Source: Aradus depressus (taxonomy: Eukaryota; Arthropoda; Insecta; Hemiptera; Aradidae). Taken from it: DNA of 64,000 nucleotides. The position numbers were made by a program, and so were the translations under genes. Within the stretch, counting starts at the first letter, position 1. Every line of letters starts with the position of its first letter. Under the pieces are notes generated by a model. The model was not told the origin of the DNA. It did not search any database and saw only the letters and a list, made by a program, of their open reading frames with translations. The stretch lies in NCBI GenBank assembly GCA_963662175.1, contig OY759216.1:36969087-37033086 (forward strand), written 5' to 3'. Positions 31,976 through 42,464 of the stretch are shown piece by piece.

Positions 31976-32695
31976 TCCTTAGGCTTCTCTGAGATTTGGT
32001 TACTTTTTTCCGTATTTCAATGAAAGTTCATTGTGACAAGAAGAAGAGACGTGGAAGCGTCCCGAAATATTGTGAAATAGCTGGTCATCCCTGAAAGAAA
32101 TGGCGGAAAAAAGTGATAAACTGGTTTTAACACAGAGGTCGATTCGTAAAATACTGATGATGAGTTTTTGCTGAAACGTCAATTTGATAGGTAGTAAAGA
32201 GAAAAAAATAAATTCGGAGAAAAGTAAAGCTGTGAAAAAAATATATGTTGTAATAAACTATTTAGTTTATCACATAATGTGGGTTGTAAATTTAATGTAG
32301 TTCTCTTTTAATGTACCAAATTCACATCTGAAACATTAATGGTAAATTTTGTTCTACTGCCTGATAATAGATGACATTGCTCTTGACCCAGAATTATCTA
32401 GTAAAAAGCCTCCTTTGTAAATCCAGCCTTAAGAGGGGACAAGAGATTTGCCTCTCATCGTCATCATTAATGCAGGCGGCCCTGCCCTACCTGAGATGTA
32501 CTTTAGTTGCACAGAAGATAAAAAAAATAGAGAGACTGGATGTATATGCACTAATGTTATGATCCGCATATCTACTTTTTCTATTTGGGCGCCTAACAAA
32601 ATAGAGAATAAAATAAAATAAAACAATACCGTAAATTTCACATCATTTCAGTTTATTAGTTACTAGCTCATAACACATCCATCTTGTACAAAGAT
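31976..32695. other. No identifiable feature
   Basis: AT-rich. The open frames at 32371-32562 and 32429-32641 overlap on opposite strands and lack motifs. Confidence 0.45.
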
Positions 32696-32893
32696 GAGGG
32701 TGTCGGTAGCTCAGTGGCAAGCGTGCTTGCTTACTGAGCTAAATATAGTGGGTTCGTAACCTGGCCGAGACCCTAAGTTTATTTTATTTGGGAGGCAAAA
32801 TAAACTAAAATAAGCCCGCCATATTCGGATGGGAGGTTAAGCGATGGTCCCGAGCCTGTACGATGTACGGGCATGAGCCGTAATAACTAACTC
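32696..32893 (+). mobile_element. SINE A copy, 3'-deleted
   Basis: A box TAGCTCAGTGG, B box GGGTTCGTAACCT, hairpin GTTTATTTTA / CAAAATAAAC. It jumps from CCTGTACGATGT to the tail-proximal CGGGCATGAGCCGTAATAAC, an internal deletion of about 130 bases. Confidence 0.85.
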
Positions 32894-33056
32894 GTTAAAC
32901 ATCATAACAACACTTCTGAAACAGGAATTGTAATATATATTTTTGCGCATATTTAATTAATTCTCAATATTTTTATATATTATTAATTTATTGAATTATT
33001 TATATTTTATAAAAAGTAAGTAACATTATAATATAACGTTGTTTTTAATGAACAAG

Positions 33057-33252
33057 GCTACGGTTAGCTATAGCCTGCCAGGCGTGGGTGCGCTATCTTC
33101 AGTGTTGTTATGATGGTTGACTAAGATGGAATTTTTTTTTTGTTGAAGTCATTAACGAAGGAAAAGATAAATGAGAAACATGTCATCTTGGTCAACCATC
33201 ATAACACTGAATAGAGAGGACCCACGCTTGGGTGGCTCTAGCCAACCATAGC
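33057..33252. mobile_element. Foldback (MITE-like) element with ~72-bp arms
   Basis: The ends GCTACGGTTAGCTATAGCC and GGCTCTAGCCAACCATAGC are complementary. The arms continue through AGTGTTGTTATGATGGTTGA and its complement to about CAAGATG. The centre is about 50 bp and non-coding. Confidence 0.82.
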
Positions 33253-33283
33253 AACTTTAGAATCTCCGTGCCCCCCAACCCAC

Positions 33284-33800
33284 CCTTGTCTACGCCACGT
33301 GTGAAATAGGCCAACATTTGGATTGAGTTCTGACAGAGAAAGGCTGGGTCTTTGATTGGCTGCTCTTGACAGATGATATCGTTAAGAGACTAACACTGGT
33401 CTAGGTAAAAACTCCCCCACTTGTCTACGCCACGTGTGAAATAGGCCAAAATTTGTGTTGAGTTCTGACAGAGAAAGGCTGGGTCTTTGATTGGCTGCTC
33501 TTGACAGATGATATCGTTAAGAGACTAACACTGGTCTAGGTAAAAACTCCCCCACTTGTTTACGCCACGTGTGAAATAGGCCAAAATTTGTGTTGAGTTC
33601 TGACAGAGAAAGGCTGGGTCTTTGATTGGCTGCTCTTGACAGATGATATCGTTAAGAGACTAACACTGGTCTAGGTAAAACCTCCCCCCCCTTGTCTACG
33701 CCACGTGTGAAATAGGCCAAAATTTGGGTTGAGTTCTGACAGAGAGGCTGGGCCCTTCAGTGGCTGCCCTTGACAGCGGATATCAATACGAGACACCACC
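33284..33800. repeat. 135-bp minisatellite, about 3.8 copies
   Basis: The anchor TACGCCACGTGTGAAATAGG starts at 33291, 33426, 33561 and 33697 (periods 135, 135, 136). Units two and three are almost identical. The last unit diverges after AGAGGCTGGG. The unit contains CTTTGATTGGCTGCTCTTGA. Confidence 0.95.
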
Positions 33801-34227
33801 CAAACCAAACTCGACAGATTGATATCTTCCTCCATAATCCATTCTCCCAGCCATTCACAGGAGTCACCATTGTCTACTTGTTCAAAAGGCCACCAGGTCA
33901 AAAAGGACGAAATGAAAACCATTATCACGAGGTTCCTGTTTACGTCAACCGAAAGAGCAGCCCCTAGTAACGGGAGCTTTGGAAATCGAAGTTAAGAAGA
34001 ACTATTTTCTGACATCTTTCCGGAAACGGTTTATGTTTCACAAGGTGTCAAAAGGAAGTAAAACTAATCGCCAAGAAATTTTCACATTGAAAAAAAGTTT
34101 ACATATTTCTGATTTTCGGGCAAAAGCAATTTTTGTTCTTTTTTGGGTCAGATGTCCATCTGTCTGGGTTTTTTACTCATAAACATGATACTCATGTCAT
34201 TTAACAACAATAATTTAAATTTTATAT
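33801..34227. other. No identifiable feature
   Basis: Moderate GC to 33970, then AT-rich. No motif in the open frames. Confidence 0.45.
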
Positions 34228-34570
34228 AAATTGATGCTGAGTTTTCAACGAAGAGTCATGTTTTCGGACATCCTGGTTACAAAAATTAAAAAAAAAAAAT
34301 GCCTGTCTGCCTATGAACACCATAACTGTCTGTGGACATGATAACTCCCGATAAAAATAATTTATTAACACGAAATTTTAAATGTGAATCCGGAATTCTT
34401 TAATGACGACAGCTATTGATTTTCAGCCATATTGGCCAACGGGACGAAAGGATTAGAGAGGAGTCACAAGAACTCTAGTAACTGCCGTTTTAATGAATGT
34501 ATTGAAACGAAATTTCAAATGTATTTTCAAAGCCCTAATCAAATCAAATCCTGTTAATTTTCAGCGGAAT
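34228..34570 (+). repeat. Family A copy
   Basis: Head from GATGCTGAGTTTTCAACG. Two units (GATAACTCCCGATAAAAATA at 34339; AACTGCCGTTTTAATGAATG at 34481). Ends in TTTTCAGCGGAATTAC. Confidence 0.8.
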
Positions 34571-35195
34571 TACTATTACTTATTTTAATTCCTCTCTGGG
34601 GCTTCACCATCGGAAGGACCTCTGTAAGATATCTCGAAATACAAGCAAGTCCATGACCTTCTGAAAGAGTTTTCTACTCCATTGCCATTTCTTTAACGTC
34701 GGCTAACACACAGAGTTATAAATAATTACTGATCCTGCTCTTATAAAAAATGAATTAGTTTCATAAAATATTAAAGTTTTCAAAGAAGAACGATAAACGA
34801 AACAACGTTTCATTATTCTATCGATTTGGTTTTCTCGAAACAGATTTGAATAATGAATTGTGCCTAAATGTTCTGTTGTCACATATATTTTCAAATGATG
34901 CAATTTCATGATTTTTCTAGCTTCAATCTGCAAAATATTTTTAGTTCACCGTTGTTGTTTTATTTCGCAAAAAGTGATAAAATCGTGGGACACAAAGATT
35001 TCTCTGGGATACTCGTATTTCAATATATCTTGTCGTCGATATTTCGAGGTGGTTATATGTTTATCACAATATCCAAAAAAATTAGGAAGTTAGATGCAAT
35101 TGGAAAGGAAGAAAAGGGGGTCCCCCTCTCCTCAAATCTAGAGAGGGGATATTTTTGCCCAGCCTCACGCACTCCGTTCTACCAGTTGTGTCTCA
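34571..35195. other. No identifiable feature
   Basis: The 120-codon frame 34868-35230 has no recognisable domain and ends inside a SINE, so it is unlikely to be a gene. Confidence 0.5.
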
Positions 35196-35385
35196 GATTC
35201 TCGCTCAGAGATAGCCTGGTTGCTTACTGAGCTCAAGACCGCGGGTTTGAAACCCGGTCGAGGTCCTTAGGTTTTTCATCTGGGAAATGAAAAAACCTTC
35301 GTTCGGAAGGTATGCTTTAGGACCCCATATAATAGTTGAGTCCGGCTCATGTCTACCAGAGCGACTAATGAATCACAATAACCAA
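35196..35385 (+). mobile_element. SINE A copy, class 2, internally deleted
   Basis: B box CGGGTTTGAAACCCGG. Hairpin GGTTTTTCAT / ATGAAAAAACC. The A-box region reads CTCAGAGATAGCCTGG. Ends at GGCTCATGTCTACCAGAGCG. Confidence 0.8.
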
Positions 35386-35689
35386 AAAAGAAAAAAAAAA
35401 CCTCTTAACTTTACCACTTCAAGAGTACACTAACTACCACATCCAACAAAGCCATTTTCTAAGGTTGACAGATACACCAACTGCTTAACCATCAAGGTTT
35501 TCTCTTAACGTAGTAGTAACCAGCCCAATCGTACTATTCAAAGACAGAGATTCTCTTGAATTTCGTTGGAAAACCAGCTTCACCGTGCCGAATTCAGTTT
35601 GTTTATATATATATAAAGGGTGGGCTGGTGCATGCACCTAGTTACCCAAGTATCCAATGCTCTTATACTTTCCCTAGAAGCGCTGGGCT

Positions 35690-36080
35690 TCCTCCTTAGC
35701 TTGTCCTCATGCCTTACCTGGATCTGAAGACATCAATTCCTCAAGAAGATTTCCCAGTTTCCTCTTAGCAAGTCTAATCTTCTAACATCTTCTCTATGAT
35801 CTTATCTCTACCAGAATCTCGTCCGAGCATATTCGGCCATGTCAGGAAGTGAACTGCGGTCTGTCTTCTGTTCCACATTTGTAACACGTGGGACTGTTGA
35901 ACAGACCATACCCTAAGGGTTCACACTTTCTGAAGTTCAGGATATCATCCCCCCATCATCTTGGAATCCTCACCCAGGAACATCCTCGACGGTCTGCATA
36001 TGGTTATTTCTCTCCAAAAGGTCCCTACTCAAGGGTCCGATATGTATATTCTATGATAACCCTCGAAGAAGTATAGATAA
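35690..36080 (-). pseudogene. Probable LINE ORF2 C-terminal zinc-knuckle remnant
   Basis: The minus strand gives SPTCYKCGTED followed, one frameshift later, by a YARTRFW segment: the C..C...H....C tail motif common to I- and R1-type LINE ORF2 proteins. Several stops are present. Confidence 0.45.
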
Positions 36081-36349
36081 AGAGACCAGTTATTGAGTCA
36101 AGGACAACCAGAAAAAATAATATGTAATTTGTAGTTTATCTGGCGATAAGAGCTGCGACAGCGGCATGTTTGGAGGTTTGGACAGAATAAGAAGGATGCT
36201 ATGTTAGTGGAATACAAATCAGTTGCCTGCAACGCATTGCACTTGCAACATATTATATTTATGCATTCCAGTCTCTAATGTCCCCATTTTTTTTTGTTTT
36301 CTGATAAAAAAATTACTTTTACGGGAGTAGAACTTATTCGAAAAGTTGA

Positions 36350-36545
36350 AAAACGTCGTCAGTGAATCTGGAATTCTGCATTTTTATACTAAAAGAGTCG
36401 ATACATTCATTACATCGGAAGTTATTCGATTTTTGAGTTCAGTCCCTTCTCTGATCTTCTCCTTCCCTTCATCATATTTATTAGGCGTTTTTAATTTACT
36501 GCTATAAATCATCAGGCGTCGCCCTTATGGGGTTCTTATTTAATT
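36350..36545 (-). repeat. Family A fragment
   Basis: GTCGTCAGTGAATCTGGAAT (tail), then one unit with CATTACATCGGAAGTTATTC and GCGTCGCCCTTATGGGGTTC. Confidence 0.75.
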
Positions 36546-36579
36546 TACATAAATATACACGTTACGGGCTACTACGTAG

Positions 36580-36935
36580 ACCAAAATGATAACTTTAATG
36601 CCAACAAACTGACAATTTACATGTATATACGTATACCTACGCCCCATATGGACTTATTTTACTCGAATTATGGGGTTCAGCCAATCTCTCCAATATAAAC
36701 TGCATCCAAGCTTTCCACTTCAAAGTTCTCCGTCGAATTGTAAATGCTCCTTTTTTTGTCACCAAAAAATTACTCCATGAAGACCTAAACATCCCAACCG
36801 TGCTGGAACTAATCCAACCCCGATTCTTAACCTTCCACAATAAACTTTCATCCCATCCTAACCCATTTGCTCAAGTTCTACCCTCTCAATCCCGTCCTGA
36901 CAATCCTCCATGCCGTCTGAACAGGAGGTGACCTC
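36580..36935 (+). pseudogene. Jockey-type LINE, RT C-terminal segment
   Basis: With one frameshift near 36650, the plus strand reads LELWGSANLSNINCIQAFHF, then KVLRRIVNAPFFVTKKLLHE and DLNIPTVLELIQPRFLTFHN, ending at a stop at 36928. It has no usable start codon, being a 5'-truncated copy. The motif order is the same as at 17940-18080, but the sequences differ enough to be separate families. Confidence 0.85.
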
Positions 36936-37191
36936 GAGATCTTCTTAGTGAAATTTAAACATTGTACAATTATCCAGGGAGCGTCAACGCTGGCTGACTT
37001 TTCCCATCATGTGACATCAGGGTTGCCACCTTTTTTTTGTGCAAATGAAGTACATTGTGTCAAAATTAAGTTCGATTTATTTTTCTTTATTATTTTGCTT
37101 AAAAACATATTTTTCATTACTTTTAGCAACATTTAAAAAATGATTATCACTGCTAAACAGCTTCACAGCGTCTTAACAGTCAATATTCAAG

Positions 37192-37527
37192 TTAAAGTAA
37201 ATAAGTAGCTAGTTCATTTTTTATCAGATTCAGAGACGCTTTGTTTCTTTCGTCCCACCATTTGCTATTTATCACAGAAAAAACTCTCTCTGTGAATGCT
37301 GACGTGGCGGAAATCGATAATAAAAATGAAATTAATTTATACAAATTTGAAAAACTATCATCAGTCTTATTAAATACTTGCTGCCATTTTTGTGCAGTAG
37401 ACAATTCCGCAAAACCTTCAGAGCTATATATTTGATTATATAATTTGTTTAATAAAGACATTTCTCCATAAAGATCCTTACGACCAACCTTTTTTTGTAT
37501 GTTATATGTAAAATGAATCCCAGAGAA
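37192..37527 (-). pseudogene. hAT transposase, C-terminal dimerisation domain
   Basis: The minus-strand frame is open from about 37525 to 37192. Its C-terminal half, LYKLISFLLSISATSAFTER then VFSVINSKWWDERNKASL, is the hAT dimerisation motif (S...ERVFS...). The catalytic part is missing. Flanking sequence shows no terminal repeats. Confidence 0.85.
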
Positions 37528-38149
37528 ATCAAATCATGCGAAATAAAGTATTTTCGCGTACTTTATTATTCTCATAAAGTATACAGTACAATTACCCGAA
37601 ATAACGTACAATATTTTATAATAAACCCTATGTGACATACGACACTTATTCATGTAAATAGAGCTTATTATGTATATTGTATATAAATTGCAAATAAATG
37701 AAAAAAAAAAAAAAATTATTGGAATCAGATGGTCGGAAAACATGAATTTCCAGTGATAACTCAACAACAATTTTCTGACAGATTACATAACTTCCTCTAT
37801 ACTTCATTTAGCTGGGAAAGTAAAGAATAATAAAAATAACTAACGTGGAGACTATTTTCTCCCCTGGTGGGAATTCAATCAATGAAACAATTAGTATTAG
37901 CAGATTTAGGATTGTTGTGTGTTGTGCGTGTCGAGGCAGAGTTGTATTGTGGCGCCTCACCAATTGGAAGAGTTGAACCTTTCAATGGTTTCATCAATCA
38001 CATTGCTTGATGAACACATTCATTCCCAACTTTGTCTGTTGTTCCTTGACTTGCTGATAACAGTTCTTTCTGATAACCGACATTTTAGTTTATTTCACCA
38101 AAACAATTTTTGATGTGAATTTCTCTCATAAGGTAACTGTTTACTTCCC
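37528..38149. other. No gene; family A head at 37725-37825
   Basis: 37725-37825 is a minus-strand family A head ending in ACTTCCTCTATACTTCATTT and AGCTGGGAAAGT. The remainder shows nothing. Confidence 0.6.
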
Positions 38150-38515
38150 TAGACGTACAGGGGAAGTTACGTAATCGGTCAGAAATTCGGAATTTAGTTT
38201 CTCGACCTCTTGACTTCAAAAATGAATCACAATAACTCCCGATAGAAAGAATGTATCAACACTACATTTTATATGTGTATCCAAAACTATCTAAAAAGAA
38301 CACCTATTGATTTTCAGCCAAATCTCGGCCAAAATGAAGGAGAGGATTATGGGAAACACCTACTACTTTTCAGCGGAATCAGCGAAAGGGGGATCAGAGA
38401 GGGGCTCAACTCAAACATCCCAATAACTACCGATGTGATGAATGTATCGACATGAAATTTTATATTGAAATTCAAACCCTCATAAGGATTAATTTTCACG
38501 AAATCGGTTAATATT
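38150..38515 (+). repeat. Family A copy
   Basis: Junction TTCCCTAGACGTACAGGGGAAG, whose central part lies at 38145-38166. Head GTTACGTAATCGGTCAGAAA. Three unit cores at about 38231, 38425 and 38450. It runs directly into family C. Confidence 0.82.
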
Positions 38516-38529
38516 ATAAGGAACGCTTG

Positions 38530-38880
38530 TTATGATAGTTTGATGTTACACCGTTTCCGAGTAAATCAAGAAAACAACTGAGTTTCAAAACAACATTTTA
38601 AGACGGTTTTTCGCAAGTATCTCGCAAAACAAGCAATCTTCAAAAAAAATTATTTGATATAAAATGCTTCTAGTTTTTTCTACAACTTTCATTTGTAATG
38701 ATTTTTGATTAGGCCAAAAATTTGAGCGGTATTTTGTAAATGTACTTGGACCGCATTTTGTCTCATTTGGACCAAAATCTAATCACATTTAAGTTAGCAT
38801 ATGTGACATCCACATTTCAAATTTTTAGTTCATAAACTCAATAGTTTTTGTCTTAGAATGCTCACAAGGTTCCAAGCATA
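38530..38880 (+). repeat. Family C copy
   Basis: GCAAGTATCTCGCAAAACAA, TTTTTGATTAGGCCAAAAAT, TAAATGTACTTGGACCGCAT, then AAGTTAGCATATGTGACATC. The same order of blocks is at 56690-57040 and, reversed, at 4955-5222. Confidence 0.75.
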
Positions 38881-38977
38881 TAAAGAGAAAAAGGCATCAT
38901 CAAGAAAATGGTCATGTAAAATTACTAAAATTTGCTTAATCTTAAAAATAAATATATTATTCTCTTTCTTTGTTCCA

Positions 38978-39235
38978 GACGAGTCCAGACTCAGGACTTG
39001 ATAGGGCAATGATCGAGGAAGACGGATACGATCTGGACAAATCGCCGAGCTGTCTGGTCCTGCATACTATAAAGCCAGTTCGATGGACAAGACTTCTATC
39101 AGTATTCACGCAGGACGATGGAGAAAGTTCAAATCTATTCATATCATTGTTTGCCATCTGCATTACAATGTCCTCTTCATGCAATCCGTTTCAATCCACT
39201 TTCTTCATTGATCGGAATCGATTAATTGAGGAATA
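38978..39235 (+). CDS. Candidate spliced exon, function unknown
   Basis: A polypyrimidine tract TTCTCTTTCTTTGTTCCAG ends at 38978-38979, a good 3' splice site. The frame that follows is open for 85 codons (TSPDSGLDRAMIEEDGYDLD, KSPSCLVLHTIKPVRWTRLL, ending FFIDRNRLIEE) to TAG at 39234-39236. There is no ATG near the start. Composition is less AT-biased than the flanks. The opposite strand is also partly open, and I recognise no domain, so a chance frame or TE exon remains possible. Confidence 0.3.
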
Positions 39236-39499
39236 GAATAACCGGACTGAACTCAAGACCATCGTTAGAATAATGACATTATTAAAAAGCGTTGATTTTG
39301 GTAATAAATAATGCTAGTGAATAGTAACTTCGAAATATGACCTGGCAGTTGAGCGCTACTATATCAATAACTGGATGTGTGAATAAAAAATGTACCATGT
39401 ATTTTTTAAGGCAAATACATAATAAGGGATAACTAAAAGCTACTTTCCTCAGTACAATAAAAATCGTACAGCAGGGCTGCCTTGTTATGAACCATCGTT
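39236..39499. other. No identifiable feature
   Basis: AT-rich spacer after the candidate exon. No polyadenylation cluster stands out. Confidence 0.4.
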
Positions 39500-39835
39500 A
39501 AGTTCGTATTTTCCAGAAATTTGTGTAGAGATGTATCCCCCATATTTCGGGAGGACTATACGTCTCTTCTTCAGCTCGTCGTAAGCCCATAGCTGTTTTT
39601 TTCAGGTCATCGTGAACTCCACAGTGGGCAGCTTTCGCACAAACCACTGTATCGTTCGAATTTTCCAACAATTCGCAATTTTTCCGACAATATTTTGGGA
39701 GGATTCTACGTCCCTTTTTCAGGTCACACTGAACTCCCCAGATTGGCTATCTTCGTACAAAAGTATTGTTAATATCGTTCTTCCCAGAAATTTCTGCTTT
39801 CCTACGGTATTACGAACGATCATACATATGACAAT
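39500..39835. repeat. Degenerate ~120-bp tandem repeat, about three units
   Basis: The block TTTCGGGAGGACTATACGTC, then CTTCAGCTCGTCG, recurs as TTTTGGGAGGATTCTACGTC then TTTTTCAGGTCACACTGAAC. The preceding block CAGGTCATCGTGAACTCCAC is similar to CAGGTCACACTGAACTCCCC 117 bp later. Identity is low. Confidence 0.6.
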
Positions 39836-41029
39836 TCCCTTTCTTATGAAAAGACGTGTAATGGTCCCATTGGAAGGAAGACGTCTCTGGAAAAATGTAT
39901 GAAGAAATGAACTAGACAAACATTCCAGAGAAGCCCAACCTTAAACAATTTGACTAAAACAATCAGGTCCATCTTCAATGGCAAAAATACACCTCTGGGG
40001 CCTCAGCAAATTTTCTTGGTACCGCGGTTATGTTAGTTCCAGGACTGCTGGAAGTGCTAGATCAAAATAGGGTTATCATCAATAATCTATTCCATAAAAA
40101 CGTTCTATGTCCAAATCCCTGATCCTCACATTTTGTCAGTTCAGCCATTCTATATTTACACCACTACCTGTCTTATAAACGAGGAACACACAAGCACATT
40201 ATTCCTAATTCGGATAACTGATGATGATAATTTCCTATTCTTTAAAAGAGTCGGATTGCCAGATATCCGATCCAAGAACTGAAGTCTCTGATCTCTGTTT
40301 ACCCCTAACGAGTCATTAGTCGCTATGTTGGATAATGAGCATGGGCGAGGTGGACTTTGAACTTGATTTGCGGACCATGTTTCCACATAAATATTTGCTC
40401 TGGCTCTGTTTGTTCCTCTGTTTGCTATCTGTTATATGAACCGACGCCTCTCTTTCCCAAGCCTTCACTGGTCGCCTACTAATTTAGACAGAACAAAGCT
40501 TATATATGACATCAGAGCAGCCTCTTTATTAAACTTTCTACCATTGGAATTTAATATAAATGTCACATATTGCTATTTTAATTCCATCCTGGTCTTTATT
40601 TCATTCTAGTCTTTGTTTAAAACTATTATTGAGAGTTTTTCAGGGCAAATCCAAAAACAATAAAACGAAAAACAGGTGTGCCTTACCCACATAAGCGCGC
40701 GGTTGAAGTAAAATTTTTTTGTCTTCATTAACCATGCGAATTAAATAAACATATACATTTTATTTTATTTTTATTGCAAGTATTAACCATTTCAAGTAGG
40801 TAAATTTTAGGTTGATAAAGGACAATAAAAATATTAAACCTAAAATATTAAATATATTTTATTGATCTGGTACTTCACTGTTACTCACAAATGTTACCAG
40901 TGGTTTGTGATAACTAAAGTGCGATATAAATATTCTTGTAACAACTTTGTGGAGATATCTTGTAATAAAATTTAATCAATAAGAAATCAATAATTTTAAT
41001 AATTTAAAAATATAATTATTAAAAATTAC
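39836..41029. other. No identifiable gene
   Basis: 39900-40500 is of moderate GC but all frames are interrupted. 40650-41029 is AT-rich. Confidence 0.4.
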
Positions 41030-41111
41030 CTTTATGTTGACTTTCTTGTTCCTGTATTTGCTTTTGTCTTGCATGGAATTGACGAACACGTTCCTTTGAA
41101 GTTTTTGGCAT
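41030..41111 (-). CDS. Candidate first exon of an unidentified (possibly transposon) gene
   Basis: The minus strand starts ATG and reads MPKTSKERVRQFHARQKQIQ then EQESQHK. An AAAG|GTAATT donor-like site follows at 41030/41029. Short basic/glutamine-rich starts of the MPKT..E..R.FR.R type occur at the 5' ends of several insect transposon proteins. No second exon could be found to the left. The R1-like insertion begins about 80 bp upstream of the ATG. Confidence 0.3.
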
Positions 41112-41192
41112 TTTAAACTATTTAACATTAACTCAGAATAAAATTAAACGTATTCAATTAATAATCAAATGTGCTATATTAACGCATAAACC

Positions 41193-42464
41193 TTTTTTTT
41201 TTTTTTTTTTTTTAGGGTGCCCCTGACCCCCTGAGGGGGGGTCGGTCACATCACCCTATTTGTTCGGCGGGGAAATGGGTAACCTTTCTCCGTTTTTATT
41301 CACAATTTACTTTTGGTGCTATGGACGGCTGTGGACCGGCTTGATGGCTACGGTCGGCAGTCGTCCTTGGTTCCTCGCCGCCTCATTGCGCCGAATGAGC
41401 TCGAGACTCTTCGGTGGCTTCTGGTCTGCCTATCTCCCGGAGCCGGGGGCTGCCACCGCAGCGCCTGTCGGCGGTCGGCGGGGCCCCCGGCACCGGGTTA
41501 GAAGGCTTTCTTAATTTTTCCCCAGGAGGAGACGAACCGACCAAAAGCCGGGTAGCCAGTCTCCGTCATCTGTCCCGGCAGATTCAGTCCCAGGTACGAT
41601 CCTGTCCGGCGAATCAGCGCCGCCCTTGGCCCGTCGTATAGCGGGCATTCGAGGACTACGTGTTCCGCAGTCTCGACGCCGCCACACGAGCAGGCAGGGC
41701 TGTTCTTCCTCTTAAAGAAGAAGAGCTTGGCGCTGAAGTCACCGTGACCTGATAGCACCTGTGACATCCAGTGGTCTGGTTGTATCCATGGAGAGTCAAG
41801 ACGCGTCCGGACGCTCGAGAAATAGGCGAAGGTGGTTCGGCCATCTGTCGATTGCGCCCAACGCCGTTGCCATCTTTCCACAATCCATGCCTGAACAATG
41901 CCCCTCAGGCGCTCCGGTCTCGCCTGTCCTTGCATCCCCTCCTCTAAGGCTTGACGCAAGGCCACGTCCGTGTCTGCTTCCAGTGGTGAGCCGCGTCTAC
42001 AGAAGTAAGAGGCGACGGCTCCATCCAAGACTAGGTCTATGGGAGGAGCCCCCGCCAGCACCTGCAGCGCAGCCGTGGAAACTGTACGGTAGGCCTTGGT
42101 AACCCTGAGGAGGGCCGCTCTTTGAGCTTGTAATAGCAACGTACGCTGCCGTTTGGTGGGGTGATGCCACCATCCGGCAGCGGCGTATCTTGCTACGGCC
42201 TCGAAGACCCCGGCGTAAATAGTTTTACACGCGGAGTACCCGAGGCCCCATGTCGCTCGGGCTAGGTAGCTCAGAGCGCTAAAGGTAGCTGTTGTCTTAT
42301 CCTTGATGGCAACTGCGTGGGGCGTGACGTTGAATCCCGGCCCAATCCCCACACCTAGGTACGTGACCACGGCCGGAAACTCAACGCGTCGGCCGTACAC
42401 TGCAAGAACCAGGGGGTGGCGGGCGTCAGTTTTTCCTCTCATCAGCATGGCCGCTGTCTTGCTC
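41193..42464 (-). mobile_element. R1-like LINE insertion, 5'-truncated, with poly-A tail
   Basis: The 3' end on the minus strand is A21 (T-run 41193-41213). Before it is a GC-rich 3' untranslated region of about 280 bp. In it, AGGGTG (41214-41219) pairs with CACCCT (41252-41257), and the inner blocks TGACCCCCT and AGGGGG(GG)TCGGTCA also pair, forming a stem-loop directly next to the tail. Coding begins abruptly at about 42464. The insertion is far richer in G+C than its surroundings. No clear target duplication. Confidence 0.85.
41498..42463 (-). CDS. R1-type LINE ORF2, C-terminal ~320 residues
   Basis: Uninterrupted frame, open from about 42463 (SKTAAMLMRGKTD) to the stop at 41498. It begins just after the RT active site: VTYLGVGIGPG, then the thumb region LARATWGLGYSACKTIYAGV and VARYAAAGWWHHPTKRQRTL. 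It continues with an R1-typical VTKAYRTVSTAALQVLAGAP and a CxC...H....C knuckle (CSCGGVETAEHVVLECPLYD). The lack of stops or frameshifts in 316 codons indicates a young insertion. The endonuclease and RT catalytic parts are absent, so it cannot make a functional enzyme. Confidence 0.88.
   Translation of the reverse strand, partial: SKTAAMLMRGKTDARHPLVLAVYGRRVEFPAVVTYLGVGIGPGFNVTPHAVAIKDKTTATFSALSYLARATWGLGYSACKTIYAGVFEAVARYAAAGWWHHPTKRQRTLLLQAQRAALLRVTKAYRTVSTAALQVLAGAPPIDLVLDGAVASYFCRRGSPLEADTDVALRQALEEGMQGQARPERLRGIVQAWIVERWQRRWAQSTDGRTTFAYFSSVRTRLDSPWIQPDHWMSQVLSGHGDFSAKLFFFKRKNSPACSCGGVETAEHVVLECPLYDGPRAALIRRTGSYLGLNLPGQMTETGYPAFGRFVSSWGKIKKAF

Noticed and set aside
34868..35230. 120-codon plus-strand open frame
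   Set aside because: Ends inside a SINE, no domain, biased to residues from AT-rich codons.
41260..42102. Plus-strand open frames of 62-113 codons inside the R1-like insertion
   Set aside because: Antisense shadows favoured by the GC-rich composition. The minus-strand frame carries the recognisable domains.
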